This document shows, piece by piece, positions 1 to 37,505 of a stretch of DNA of 64,000 bases; positions within the stretch are counted from its first letter, which is position 1, and each line of letters opens with the position of its first letter. The notes beneath the pieces were generated by a model that was not told the origin of the DNA, ran no database searches, and worked only from the letters and a program-made list of their open reading frames with translations. Where the stretch lies: the NCBI GenBank assembly GCA_005281725.1, contig SSBO01000012.1:22516961-22580960 (forward strand), read 5' to 3'. Both the position numbers and the translations under genes were made by a program. The DNA is from Wuchereria bancrofti (taxonomy: Eukaryota > Nematoda > Chromadorea > Rhabditida > Onchocercidae).

Positions 1-3000
1 GAAAAAATTTACAAAAAATTTAAAATATTATCAAAAGAAAAAAAAATAAGTTTTACTATTTAAATTAAACTATGTTTGGGTTTTTTTTTTTTTTTTGTTT
101 CAATTTAGAAATTTTAATTTTGTTTAAAATTTAATACATACATATATATATAAAAATATTTACAATTGTTAAATTATTAATTTTCAATCAACTGTTAATC
201 ATTTACCATACAAAGGTTGTTATTATCACTTACTTAATAATACTATGAAAGTTTAAAATATTTTAGACACATCTGTTAGCAATATGTTTTGATAGGCACA
301 TAAGCGCATATTGGATAAATCTTTTGAGTAATACAAATCAAAAAAAAAAAAAGTTTTTTTTTTATATTTGAAAAGATTTTCAAAGAGGACAAATTTTGTT
401 ATATTTACTTTTCTTCCTTCAAATCATTCTATTCACTTTTAAACTTAAAATGCTTCGCTTTTTTTTTTTTTTTTTTTTTTTGAACAGACTCAATATCACA
501 ATGTTTGATCAATCATTGCGATCCGATAAACTTACACAATAAAGTTTTTATTTTTGTTTTTGTTTTCTTTTTCCTCTGTTTTTTTTCTTTTTTACTTTCA
601 GATAAGAAATTTCGTCTCTTTTTTTTGAGGCAGAAAATTTTTAAATTTTTGTTAGATTGATAAAATTGAAAAGAGAAAGTAAAAAAAGGAATTTTTTGTG
701 TTATAGTAATTTTATCGAAAAGTTTATCGCACATATTTTCATCATTTCAATTTCACGACAAATCGTTGCAATCTGATTAGTTAAAGTATGTTTGATTAAG
801 TAGTAGGTGATATGATACTTAATTATTATAACTAATTACAATTAATTGTCTAATTTGATTGCTAATTGATCGAAAGCAAATTAATGATTAAATTATAAAT
901 TATTATTTATAAAAAAAAAAGCTTAAGTTTGTTGAAATTAATTTTCAAAAATAAGCGATTAAAATCATTTTTGATTTGTTTATTCATTAATGGTTATTTC
1001 AGAAAAAACAAATTTAGTTTATATTTTTTTAATTTCTTGCTAGTTAGTATCTAAAATTGAAAATTTTAGATGCCATTTCATAATAGCATAAAATTTTCTT
1101 TAACTAAAAATTTAATTGTTAAATTTTAGTTGATAGGCGAATTGCGCTTGGCGAAAAAAAAAAACTGATCATTCACATGCTTTCTGGTCATATAAAAGTA
1201 TAGCAATAATTTATTTAAAAATTTTGCATTTCAGTTGTTCTATACAAAAAAAAAAAAAAAAAATTGAAGTTATTAAAATAAATTAATTTTAAATAGAAGT
1301 AATTTTAATTATTTTTCCATTTGTAAGCATTTCTTACATGAAAAAAACAATCGAGAAAGAAGCTAATATTACATTTATTCAGTTCTATCAATTCAAATTT
1401 CATGAATTAATTAGCATTACATAAACTAATATTTGTTATTTCTTAAAATGGTCGAAATTTGATTGAAGTTGTTTTCATTTTAAATTAAATATTTCATATA
1501 TATCATTCTTGAATTCATTAATCTTAAATACTAATTTATTAAAATTTAATACGTTATCTTTTTAAAATTTTAATAGGACTAATTGTTATGATGACTCAAT
1601 CAATGAATGTGCAAATATTTCAAATTTTTAATTTCAATAAAAATTAATGCTTAGTTTCTTTTTTCTTTTTTTATAGCAGTGATGATTCATTTAGTTCTTT
1701 TTTTAAATAATAGGACTAGCATATGATAAATATCAGGATGTTTCATCCGGATGTAACTAAATTCCGGCTGTAATTCAGCATATGCATATAATACTAATCA
1801 TTTAAATCAATGATTAAATTTAAAAATTGCTAATAAATGATTAATTTTATCACAATTTGATACTAACAATTTATCTGATGAAAATTTGAGTCAAATTTTA
1901 GCAATATACCATTTAAAATTTTCATATTTGAAATAATAATAAATTAAATTTGATTAGTTATGGTTACATATAGTACTACTACTACTGTTTGTTTGATTTA
2001 ATTAAAGAAAAAAAAAATGTAAAAAAAAAAAAGTGCAAGTTTAAAAATTTTGCACTTCAATTTCTCAGTTATGGTGACATAAGAATGATGATTTTAAAGT
2101 TGAATAAAGTTGCATTTTGAGCAATGATAGTGAATGAAATGTTGAAGTTTAGAGTTTTGTTATTTTTACCAATTAGAAATTTGTTAAATAGGCAACTGTT
2201 TCATTATTGATAATGAATGTTTGTGATATATGATATGATAGCAATCATTTGCATGATTTTTTTTCTCCTCTTCCCTCTCTCTCTCTCTCTCCCTCTCCCT
2301 CTCTCGAACCCGTTTATTTTTTTTGAATAAATTAGAAAATGAAAATTGAAATGTATTTAAATTATTGTTGTTATTGAATTTTAAAGTAATATATTGAAAT
2401 TATATTTGAATGCATCATGAATTTATTTCAATGATTCTCAAAATATTTGAGATTATTTTTTATAAATTTTATTAAATTTATTTTGTTTTGTTAATTATTT
2501 TACATTATTATTAAATTTGCAATTGCATTTAACAATCATTATTTTGTTAATTTTTAAGCTAGAAAATATTTATTTTTCATTACTTTACTTTGTTTTTTTT
2601 TTTTCCCCTCATCTTTTTTCATTTGCAAACATTAATTTATCAAAATAATTTCAAACATTCACGAAGTATTTTACAAATCTTGCATGCAGGCATGCAGATG
2701 TATGTCAGAAAATATTTCATAGACTCATTTATAAATTTTTTTTTTTTTTTTTTTTTACAAAATGTTCAATTCTATAGTTATTGTAATTAATTGGCTATTC
2801 ACATACATAGACATACACAGACATACATGCATACATGTGTATGTTTTAAGTATATATTAAATGCAGTGGAAAAATTGAAATATTTAAAAGAGTTAAACTA
2901 CACCTCCGTACTTCTGCGCCAATCTTATCGACAATATTTAAGTGTTAAGTGAAAAAGTTCGAAAAGAAGAGCATATAATCATTCATCAGAAGAGTTAGTA

Positions 3001-4683
3001 GCATTTTAGAGGATAATAGATGAGTGATAAAAGAGAGAGAGAGAGAGAGAGAGTGAAAGAGAGGAGAAATTGGGGAAAGAAAGAAAGAAGGAAGGAAGGA
3101 ATTTCAACTTTATTTCACTGCCTCCTATTTAACGATATATTCTAAGTATTGCTTCAAAATGCTTTAACAGCAACTTGTCTGTATATTTATTTTATTTAAT
3201 TAAATGAAAAAATATTTCATTGTGTAAAATGATAATTACAATAATTATTATTATTATTATTATTGTAATATATCTTTGTTTATTTAATTATTCTAAATTA
3301 ATTAGTATTTATTAATCATATGATCAAATATCTTTTCGTTTCTTTTTTTTACCACTATTCATTTATATTCATTCTTTTAATTTCTTAAATAAATAAATTA
3401 GTAAATATATAAATAATTTTATTTAATATGTAAAAAGATATTTGTAATTATTATAATATATATTTGTTTATTCTTAAAATTATATTTGTAATTATTCTAA
3501 ATTAATTAGTAATTATTAATCATATGATCAAATATCTTTTCATTTCTTTTTTTTACCACTATTCATTTATATTCATTCTTTTAATTTCTTAAATAGATAA
3601 ATTAATAAATAAAATATTTTTATTTATTATGTAAAAGGATAATCATTATTATTGTGATATATATTTGTTTATTCTTAAAATTATATTTGTAATTGTTTTA
3701 TATTAATTAGTAATTACTAATCATTTGATGAGATATCTTTTCGTTTTCTTTTACCATATTCATTTATATTTATTCATTTAATTTCTTAAATAGATAAATT
3801 AATAAATATATAAATAATTTTGTTTGATATGTAAAAAGATATTTGTAATTGTTATAATATGTATTTGTTTATTCTTAAAATTGTATTTATGATTATTTTA
3901 TATTAATTAGTAATTATTAATCATAATAATCAAATATCTTTTCGTTTTTTTTTACCACCATTCATTTATATTCATTCTTTTAATTTCTTAAATAGATAAA
4001 TTAACAAATAAATAAATAGTTTCATTTAATATGTAAAAAGATAATTGCAATTATTGTAGTATATTTGTTTATTCTGAAGTTCTTTTATAATTATTTTTAT
4101 TAATTAGTATTTATTAATCATTTATTAATAATTAATTAGTGTTTATTAATTAATATTCATTAAAATTAATAACAATCTAATATCTTTTCGTTTTTTTTAT
4201 TACTATTCATTTGTACTCATTCTTTTGACTTCTTAAATAAATAAATTAATAAATATACAAATAATTTTATATGTTAGTGATATTGAATTAGAAAAGTAAT
4301 TTTTGGGAGAAATTTCATTAAATATTCTGTTTGCTTTTTTCTTTTTCTTTTCTTTCTTTTTTTTTATGTAAATTTTTTTAATATTTTAATTATTTTTTTG
4401 ACGAAATATTAATTTGTTGAATTTATTAAAAAAAAAAAAGGTTATACAATTGATATTTATTTATGCATACTGTTGAAAAATGATATATGAGAATTTTGTT
4501 GAATTAAATAATTTTGTTAAAAGTTTCGTTTACTATCAATAGTGATTATTATTTGAGAAAATGCAGAACAGATGTGATTATTTCAGAAATGTTTAATGAT
4601 TTCTTTTTTTAGCACATCATTTTTACGCAAATCGTTTTAGCTACTACTACTTTTACAATTTAAAAAATTTTTTACGGCAAGAT

Positions 4684-4716
<33 letters not shown>

Positions 4717-4720
4717 CTTA
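1..4720. other. AT-rich upstream region, no gene seen
   Basis: No exon with protein similarity or convincing codon use was found on either strand. The region holds long A and T runs, a CT-rich tract at about 2265-2306, a GA tract near 3036-3058 and the diverged tandem repeat listed separately. It lies upstream of the let-2 collagen gene and probably contains its promoter, but no specific element can be named. Confidence 0.6.
3230..4275. repeat. Diverged ~200-bp tandem repeat, about five copies
   Basis: A block containing AATATCTTTTCGTTTC, then TTCATTTATATTCATTCTTTTAATTTCTTAAATA split over the next ~60 bases, recurs near 3328, 3526, 3733, 3929 and 4180. Spacing is therefore roughly 190-250 bp. 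Copies differ by substitutions and small indels, which points to an old array. Confidence 0.7.
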
Positions 4721-4721
4721 G

Positions 4722-5036
4722 AGCAGTGGTTTTGTTCTCGAGGCGTAGCAATATCATCAGGGCTACGTCCTGAGCTACGTCCAAACTGATTGTTCCGCTT
4801 AACAGCACGACGATTTGAAAGATAGTACGGAAGCCGGGAAAAAAGAAAAAAGGAAAAACGGAAAGAAGAAAAACGGAAAAGCAATATTCCGAATAGCAAT
4901 TTATCCACTGCTTGGATCCGGTGTTGATTATTTCGAATACCGTTTTTTTAGTAATTCAAAATTATCCTATCGGTCAGCTATTTTGTGTACTACACTTTTT
5001 GCTCATTCAACAATTCACTGACCCGCCTCATCAGCT
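4722..5036 (+). promoter_or_regulatory. Probable let-2 5' untranslated leader
   Basis: A pyrimidine tract ending in CCTTAG at 4715-4721 is followed by about 315 bases clearly richer in G and C than the surroundings, running to the let-2 ATG at 5037. This looks like an exon preceded by a cis or trans-splice acceptor. The leader contains the directly repeated word GCTACGTCC near 4762 and 4774. No transcript evidence is available, so the limits are inferred. Confidence 0.4.
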
Positions 5037-23400
<18,364 letters not shown>

Positions 23401-25987
23401 CATTCAAGAAAAAGAAAAGGAAAATTTTAAAAAAAAAAAGAAAAAAAAAACAACAAAAAAGAAAACGATCAATTGTGACATCCATTCAAAAAGGGATACA
23501 AACAACAAATATCAACAAAACGAATCACACTGCTTAATTATTATAAATGCTGCCAATTAGTACCTTTCATTTTAATGGCATTTATTGTAAAATTTATTTC
23601 TCATTTATTCTTTCTTGAAGCATTTTTGCACTGCCTTTAATTTTAATAATTTACTTATATTAAATTATATATACATATACTTTTTTTTTTATTTTAACAT
23701 TTTTTTGCAAACTTTTTTTCGAAAACTGAAAATTTTTCTGCTTTAAATTTTATAAAAGAGAGGATTTCAAAAAAAAAAAAACCTTTTGTTCAAATCAAAA
23801 AATTATACTTTTTGCAAATTTTTAAAATTTGAAATATAATCAAATTAAAGTGAGATGAAAAAAAAAGAGTTAAAACGTTAATTTGTTCTTTCTATCTTTC
23901 ATTTGGTTTGTTTTGTGATACATAAAATATGCTATTATTATCATTAATATTATTATAAACTGCCTTTTCTATTATTTTATTTCTGCCATCTTTTTCGTTG
24001 ATATGTGCTTGTTGGATGTCTCGTTATTAAAATTTTTTTTTCATAAGAAAAAAAAGATGTCATTTGAATTATTTACTTTATTTAAGTGAAAAGAAAGGAA
24101 AAGAAAACAAAAAGAAATATGTTATCCATGGTGCTACATTTTTCTTTGCCCATTAATTTAATCGGCTAATTAACAGTAAAAATTGCTGTATGTTATTTGT
24201 ACATATTCAAAAACATATAGTTGAAGTTTTTTTTTTCTACATTTCAAAAATTTATATAATTTTATATCACAGTTTGCTATCCGTATAATTTCTCGAAATA
24301 ATTGATTTCATTCAGGAAGGTTATTCGTTGTGTTCAAGAAGATAATTTGTTGTATGCAGTGAGAAGATTTCAGAATTTTTGTTCAATCAAAAATTGATTC
24401 CATTTAATTTCGAATTTACTAATGAATAATATTGCATTCATTTCAAAAAATGAAATGATAGAATTAACGAAATGAAAAACGGTAGTCAAAAGTACTAATT
24501 TGCAGAAACAGATATTGTCGCCATTTATTATAGCATGATATTTACATTTCAGCTATCGTATGACATTTCAGTTATCCAATTACTATTGTTCATTTCTAAT
24601 TTAAATTTAATGACAATTCAGCTTCCAGATCGTTCAATTTTAAATTAGCACTACAATTTTACATTTCTAACAAACTCTGCTTTATTTATTATGATAGCTA
24701 TTCATATAGCATATCTAATTACTTTAAAATTCATCACTAAACAATCAAATGAAAGAAAAAAAAACTTGAACAAAATAAAACAACCTCAAAAAAGAAGAAA
24801 AAAAAAACTGAATACTAAGGAAATTTTCTTAACAATTATCTGAGAAAGTTTAGAAAAGATAGCTTACAAAAGTATGTTGGTATACTGTACACTACCGCAT
24901 CATCATAGCTACCGTATGATGAGCAAAATTACCTTGAAATCTATTTTTTCCTGAAGCGTAATTCAGTTTATATGAGGAAAATAATTTAGCTTCTCATATC
25001 ACTAATATTTGTCCCGTTATTAACCTAATTATTTAACAAATGTTCTTTCTATTCAGGAAAAAATTGCCAATTTGTTCAAAAAAGTAAAAAAATAAATGTT
25101 AACGACAAAAAAAAGAAAAAAAAAACATAAATAAACATTGCAGACGACAATTACGTAGTAATAAAAGTACCAAAAGATTTATTGAATATGTGACTGTTTG
25201 TGATATTCAAGCGTGAACTTTCACCTATTATTTCCTACAATTATTTGTAATTAAATTTGAAGAGATAAATTAATTCATTATAAAGAAAAGAAATAAGAAG
25301 TGTGTGAAGAAATTTTTTTCTTCCTATTGTAGACATCTTTAAAGGAAAGATTTAATCTACCGAATACTTAAGAAGTTATTTTTCCCAATGCATAATTATG
25401 TTCGGAAAATTTAAATCCTTCTTAAGAAAAAAAAAATCTCTAGTTAAAAATTTTCTATTTCCTTAATTTAAGAAATATAAAATAAACAGAATTAATTCTT
25501 CTCATTAAAATGTGCACTAAAATTCTTGCTCCTATTGTTTTCAATTTGCCTTTTTAGAGTTGCTAATTAAATTCAGACTAATCATATTAGCTTTTATCAA
25601 TGAATAAATTTGGAACTAAACATAGAAATGTTTAGAAAATTAAGGTAAATTATTAAATATGAAAAAAGGTAAAATGGGCAGATGTACTTGTATGGAATGT
25701 AATAGCAATAAGATTAATGGAGTATAAAAGGAAGAAAAATTTTCATTAATTGCTAATTTTCAAATAAAAGACTTCAATTTGAATAAAAGTTAGGAATAAT
25801 TTTTCATAATTTAAAATAATTTAAATATTCCTATCCCATCTAATATATCTTCCTTTTATATCTTAACATCATTTTGAATGGAAAAACAGGTTGAAAAATG
25901 ACCGGATCTTTGAAAGTTGAATTGAAATGATCAATTTTGGCATAAATTTTAATAGAAATAATCAACTTTGTATAAATCGATTTTCTG
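23401..25987. other. Convergent intergenic region between let-2 and ace-1
   Basis: About 2.6 kb of AT-rich DNA separates the stop codons of two genes that point towards each other. It should hold both 3' untranslated regions. No coding exon, tRNA or clear repeat was seen. Poly(A) signals of AATAAA type are too frequent in this base composition to choose one. Confidence 0.6.
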
Positions 25988-31418
<5,431 letters not shown>

Positions 31419-32479
31419 TCAATATCACACAGTCATTATTAAAAGTTCATCGTAGTTCAAAATGAAGGAGCAGAAAATTACTAATCAATCTTATCAATGA
31501 TAATTTGATAGCCTGAAATATTTTCCTCATTATATACTTAACGGATGATTTGATAAAAATTACACATAATAACCGATATGAAATATTACTTAAAATGTGA
31601 GAAATATATGGTGACGAATACTGTAGCATACGAGATCGATTACTGTAACTTATTTGAGCATCACATAAAAATTTGAAAATGTGAAAGAACAACAAATATG
31701 AAAAGCACTAAGTGTCATTTCAAATAGAAACATTTTTGCTATTACAAGTGAAATCCGGAAAACTGGTTTCTGTTCACTTATTTCTTTTATCGTTTTCGTT
31801 TTCCTCCATTACCGTTCATACCTGCACCTAGTTCTTACTTAAATAAACATTTCAAATAGAAATGTTAACTTAAAAGAAAGGAATGCAAATGTTCCATTTT
31901 GTTTACTATTCTTATTTGACAGATTCTTTTTTTTTTTTTCATTCCATCTTGTTAAAGTTTATTTAAGAAATTATGAAATCATTTGTAACTTTTCTGTTCC
32001 AAAAATTATGTGCAAAAAAGAAAAAAACAAATTTTTTATTTTGTTTTATCATTTACTCTTTATTAATATGCATTAAAATAATTTGATTAAATATTATTTA
32101 AATAATTAAAAACATTGCCGTACTTGGATGTTACTGTTTGTTTTTGTGAAAATTATCATATAAAGGATAAAATGTCTAGTAAAATTACAATTTGAGCAGT
32201 AATTATTGGAGAACTGATTAATTAGTATATAATTATCTATCAAATAACATGTATAAATAATCATTATTTCAAATTTTTGAATTGATCAATTAAAAAAAAA
32301 AGAAAATTAAAAGAAAAGGCAGATTAGAGTTATCAGAAGATCAACAATGCAGACTGAGAAATCACTGATAACAGTGATAAAAAAAGGTGGTAGAAAACCC
32401 TTTCGAAAACTAATTATTATTAATTAATATATTTATCCACTCATTAATTTAATGAAAATACCTCAGTTAATGACAATGA

Positions 32480-32495
32480 ATTATTATTGTTATTA

Positions 32496-32536
<41 letters not shown>
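32480..32536. repeat. (TTA)n microsatellite
   Basis: Near-perfect TTA/TTG trinucleotide run upstream of ace-1. A similar run lies at 35315-35354. Confidence 0.8.
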
Positions 32537-34428
32537 GTTTTCAATGCTTAACAATTGCAAAAAAATTAGAAAGAGCCAAATTGATAATTAATGATTCGAT
32601 TGCTAAATTTTTCAACAATTATTAGTAAATTTAATATTTTAACACACATTAATTACCAAAAAAAAAAAAAATTACAAAACAGATGCATTATTTACTAAAA
32701 GATTGTTTTAAATTTAATATGATTAATATAGAAAGATTTGATGCGCCAAAAATTTTAATTTAAAATGAAATGTTAGCTAGCATATGCTTTCATTTATTTA
32801 TTATCTTCTAACTAATCAATTTTGATCTGACAATAAATCATTTTATTATGTTTAATTAATAACAATTAATTTTTACATCAAAAATTATAATTTATAGAAA
32901 AAAAAAAGAGAGAGGAAAAAAAAAAAAAGCAACAACATTTCGTTATTTTTAACCAAAATAGCAAATATTGAGTTGGCAATGAAATGCAAATATTATGTAA
33001 ACAAATATGAATTCACAAATGATAACTTTCATTTTTTTTTCTCCTCTCCATCAGTCATTTTTGAAATGTGAAACGATTTTGCAGGGCTGTGAAAATGAGA
33101 GGTAATAATAATATGAACAGGTGACGAGCCTCATCTGATCATCCCATCATCTTGGCCTCTTCTATATCCTCTTTTCTCCCTCTCTCTCTCTCTCCCTCTC
33201 TCTGTCTCTCTCTCTTTCCACACTTTGTTAGTGTCTCTTTTTTTTTTTTTCTTCTAATTAGTTCGATATGTTATAATCTTTTTGAGAATTTAAAAATCAA
33301 CATTAAGCACAAAGTAGTTCATAGTACTGGTTTAGTTTCATCAAATACTTTTTAATGTAAACATCAAATTTTTTATGAAAAAGAAAAAAGTTAATTTTTC
33401 TAAATGATAAAATTAAAAAAGAAAAAAAAAAACTAAATGATAAAATTAAAAAAGAAAAAAAAATTTATTCAATAAAACTTAGTTAAAAAATAAAAATAAA
33501 AATTTTAAAAATTTTTAAAATATACTTAAAATGTTTAATTTATTATACAGTTGTGATCACTTCAATATATTTGAGGACATTTCAGTTTTGCTTGATTTAT
33601 AGCTTAAACATTAAAAGTTGAATAGTTGCTTCGGGTTAGTTCCGTGTTTTATCTAATTTTTTTTTTGAACTGACAGTTGATTTTTTCACACCTGACACAA
33701 AGTACTTCAATTGATTTGTTGAGGACAAATTAATGAATCTTCAAAACGAATACTAAATACAAAGTAAATTTTTTTGCTTCTCTTTTTTTTTCTCTATTTC
33801 AATTTTTTCATTCTAACTTCTATTTCAAAAAAAATGTCTATTTTATGATTGTAAGAGCTTTGAATCACGAAAGAAAAAACGAAGAATTGTCAACCTGAAA
33901 TTAAATTAATAAAAGAGATATGAAAATTTAAGAATGATGAGATCAATTTTTAAATAATTATTTATTTCCAATCATAAATAAATGTTACATAATGATAAAA
34001 ATAAAAAAATAAATTTTTCTTTTCGCAATTCAATAAAAATTTTTTAGCACACTTTGAAATGAAAAAATTCTAAGCTTATAATTTCAACAAATATTAAATA
34101 TTTGCTTTTCTTTTTATTTTGTCACTAGTTATTGCTATTTTCTTTCCCTTTTTTTCTTTTTTTTTTTCAATAATGACAATCATTAAGTATGATCAAAAAA
34201 TATTACAAATTTTTTCAAATTGAGCAATCATTTTTTTTTTTTTTTTCTAAATCTCTTCGTAATGAATAATAAAAAAAATTTATTCAAATACACTTTTCAC
34301 CACCATTTTAAAAAATGAAAAAAAAAGGAAAAAACTCGTCTCATAATTATTTTTGACAACGATTATGACTGAGTACAATTTTTTTTTTTTTAAATTCTAC
34401 TGTTATTGTTTGAAATTTAACATACCAA

Positions 34429-34724
34429 TATTGTAAGTAAAAATAAATTTTAATATAATAATTAAGTTTTGAGAATATAGTAATTAAATATTGTAAGTAA
34501 AAATAAATTTTAATAATAGTTAAGTTTTGAGAATATAGTAATTAAATATTGTAAGTAAAAATAAATTTTAATAATAGTTAAGTTTTGAGAATATAGTAAT
34601 TAAATATTGTAAGTAAAAATAAATTTTAATATAATAGTTAAGTTTTGAGAATATAGTAATTAAATATTGTAAGTAAAAATAAATTTTAATATAATAGTTA
34701 AGTTTTGAGAATATAGTAATTAAG
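34429..34724. repeat. 57-60-bp tandem repeat, five copies
   Basis: Each unit contains AATATTGTAAGTAAAAATAA and, further on, AGTTTTGAGAATATAGTAAT. Units are 57 or 60 bp depending on one extra ATA. The copies are almost identical, so the array is young. Each unit holds a perfect GTAAGT donor-like word on the plus strand, but no exon is attached to it. Confidence 0.9.
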
Positions 34725-35320
34725 TTTTTTTTTTTTGTTTCGAGGAAGAAAAATTCATTAGTTTGATAATTATGTTTAACGAAAGCATTTTTTTCTTCTT
34801 AAATTAAATGTTTTTTAAAGTTTAATTTCATTTCTAACTTGTTGAAATAAAATTATTGAGCACTTAGCAAGATGAGTTACACTTCAACTAAATGATTTCA
34901 CGTTGAAATAATAATTAATGAGCTTAAACTATTTTATTCATTGATTGATAAGCTTGAAAAAGTTTAAAGTTATTTGTAATGCATTGTTTCTTAACATTTT
35001 TATTTTTTCAAAGATATTTTTGGAGGAGAAACATTTATACATACAAATATGTATGAGTAAAATTTACTTTGCAGGATACATAAATATATTAGTAACTTTT
35101 CAAAAATTTTCAAAGTAAACAAAACGGAAAAAAAAATGCGTAAAAATAATAAATAAGAATTTTGAAGTCTAAGGATTAAATTTTATTTAGAGAAAAGCAA
35201 GCGAAATAGAAAATCAATAATAATAAGAGCATTGTTAACAATAATAATAATAATAGTAATAGTATTGATAATAATAATAGTATTGTTATTATTATAATAT
35301 TTATTTATTGTTATCAGCAA

Positions 35321-35354
<34 letters not shown>

Positions 35355-36638
35355 CCATAATAAAGAAATAAATATTCAATATGTTTAAAAATAATCGTAA
35401 AGCAAAGCAAATTATTATTATTTCAACAATCTTTAAAAAAGATCATAGTAAATAGTAGCATTGTAGTAGCACATTTTTAAAAAGGTTAAATACTATTATG
35501 GAAGTATAAGTTCAAAAAGGTTAAACAAATGTCAGAAAGGTCAAAGTAGTAATGCTGCGAATAGCAGTATTAAATTTATTTATTAAAATTAAATTTATGC
35601 ATACTAAATGCTTCGTTGAATTTTTCAGAAATTTCCTTATTGTATCGTTTTTTTATGATTTCTTCTGCACTGAAATACTTATAATCAATCATTCAACAAA
35701 TTGAAATATTTTAAATAAATTAAACTGAAATTTGAATACCGTCAAGTGATCATTGTTAAACTGAAGAAAAATCAATGCAATCAAATAGTTGATTGAAAAT
35801 ACATTTAACATAGGTATTACTTATTTCATTCTAATTTAATACTATCATTGATTCTATGCAATAAAGTATGAAATTATTAATTTTATAAATATTTCAAATT
35901 TAAAAACTCACAAACATAGTATTGTTGCAGTAATTATTTAGAAATAAAAATGTGAATGTTTATTTCATACTTTTTTATCAAAAATTTAGATGAAAATTAA
36001 AGCGTGAAAAAAAAAAAAAAACTACTGTTTTCATTTTTCTAAAAATAAGCAAGATAAGATAATTGATAAAAACTTTAGATAGACTAAAATAAAATTTGAG
36101 CATAATCAATTGGAAAAAAGCTTAAAAGTTACATTTAAATAGCTTCACTCTGCTAAAAATGAAATTTATCTTTAATGTTAAGGAAAGTAAACAGGAAATA
36201 TCAATTTTTACTTTTTTTTGAAAACTAAAATTAAATTAAAAAAAAATGAAATTTTGTTTGTTGTACAGCTTTGATATAGAAGAAGATATATGTATATATA
36301 TATTTCCACTCATTCTATGAGAAAAAAAGATAGAATTATTTTTTCCTTATTTGATTTAGCATGCTAAATTAATATATTTTCAATTCATTGATTAAAAATT
36401 TTTGAATAAAAATTAAACCAAATAATTAAACATAACTGAAGAATATAAACAACTTTATGAATTATTATTTTTGAGTAAAAATTAAATTAAACATAACAGA
36501 TGTTGGAAAGTTGTTGTTTTTTTTTCATCTCGATTGTTAAAAATTTAATTTTTCTAGTATTCATTAAAATTAAAAATAATCTTTTGCTTTTATCTTTTTT
36601 TTTTTTTTTTCATTTTCTCAAAAACGAATAATATTTCG

Positions 36639-36670
<32 letters not shown>

Positions 36671-36813
36671 ATGAAAAATTGTACAAAAATGCAGAAATCA
36701 TATGAGCTAAACAAACATAATTTAGCATCAATTAAGCATATTGCTTGTTGTCACGTAAATAGTAAGCAGCTTAAAAGCAAAGCCTTAAATTAAGGCCTGT
36801 CTATGTGTATTTG

Positions 36814-37505
36814 TAGAGGCATAAAAAGGCCCAAAAGTACTCATTCAACAATGATTAAAATGCATACCGGAAAAAAAAAAAAAAAGAAGGACAACGATTG
36901 GATATAATAATGAAAGTACTCAAACTTTCACACTGTTTTTGACATATCACAGCTTTCTAAATATTAACACCTCTCTTCCTCCTCTCAATTCCTCTCATTC
37001 ATTCATTCATTCATTCATTCATTCATTCATTCATTCATTCATTCATTCATTCATTCATTCATTCATTCATTCATTCATTCATTCATTCATTCATTCATTA
37101 ATTCATTCATTCATTCATTCATTCATTCATTCATTCATTCATTCATTCATTCATTCATTCATTCATTCATTCATTCATTCATTCATTCATTCATTCATTC
37201 ATTTATTCATTCATTCATTCATTCATTCATTCATTCATTCATTCATTCATTCATTTATTCATTCATTCATTCATTCATTCATTCATTCATTCATTCATTC
37301 ATTCATTCATTCATTCATTCANTAGAGGCATAAAAAGGCCCAAAAGTACTCATTCAACAATGATTAAAATGCATACCGGAAAAAAAAAAAAAAAGAAGGA
37401 CAACGATTGGATATAATAATGAAAGTACTCAAACTTTCACACTGTTTTTGACATATCACAGCTTTCTAAATATTAACACCTCTCTTCCTCCTCTCAATTC
37501 CTCTC
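36814..37505. repeat. Duplicated flank around a single N at 37322
   Basis: The ~180 bases leading into the ATTC tract (from TAGAGGCATAAAAAGGCCC at 36814) are repeated identically just after the N (from 37323), again leading into an ATTC tract. This is best read as two overlapping contig ends that were joined without merging because of the microsatellite. Confidence 0.9.
36996..37321. repeat. (ATTC)n tetranucleotide tract
   Basis: More than 300 bases of ATTC with a few ATTT or ATTA variants, ending at the single N (37322). A shorter related tract follows at about 37505-37640 and a degenerate TTCC-rich tract at about 37715-37935. Confidence 0.95.

Noticed and set aside
33170..33240. CT-rich tract as a possible promoter polypyrimidine element
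   Set aside because: No gene start nearby; it looks like an ordinary (CT)n microsatellite among many.
36939..37325. His-Ser-Phe-Ile repeat protein
   Set aside because: Translation of the (ATTC)n microsatellite ending at an assembly N.
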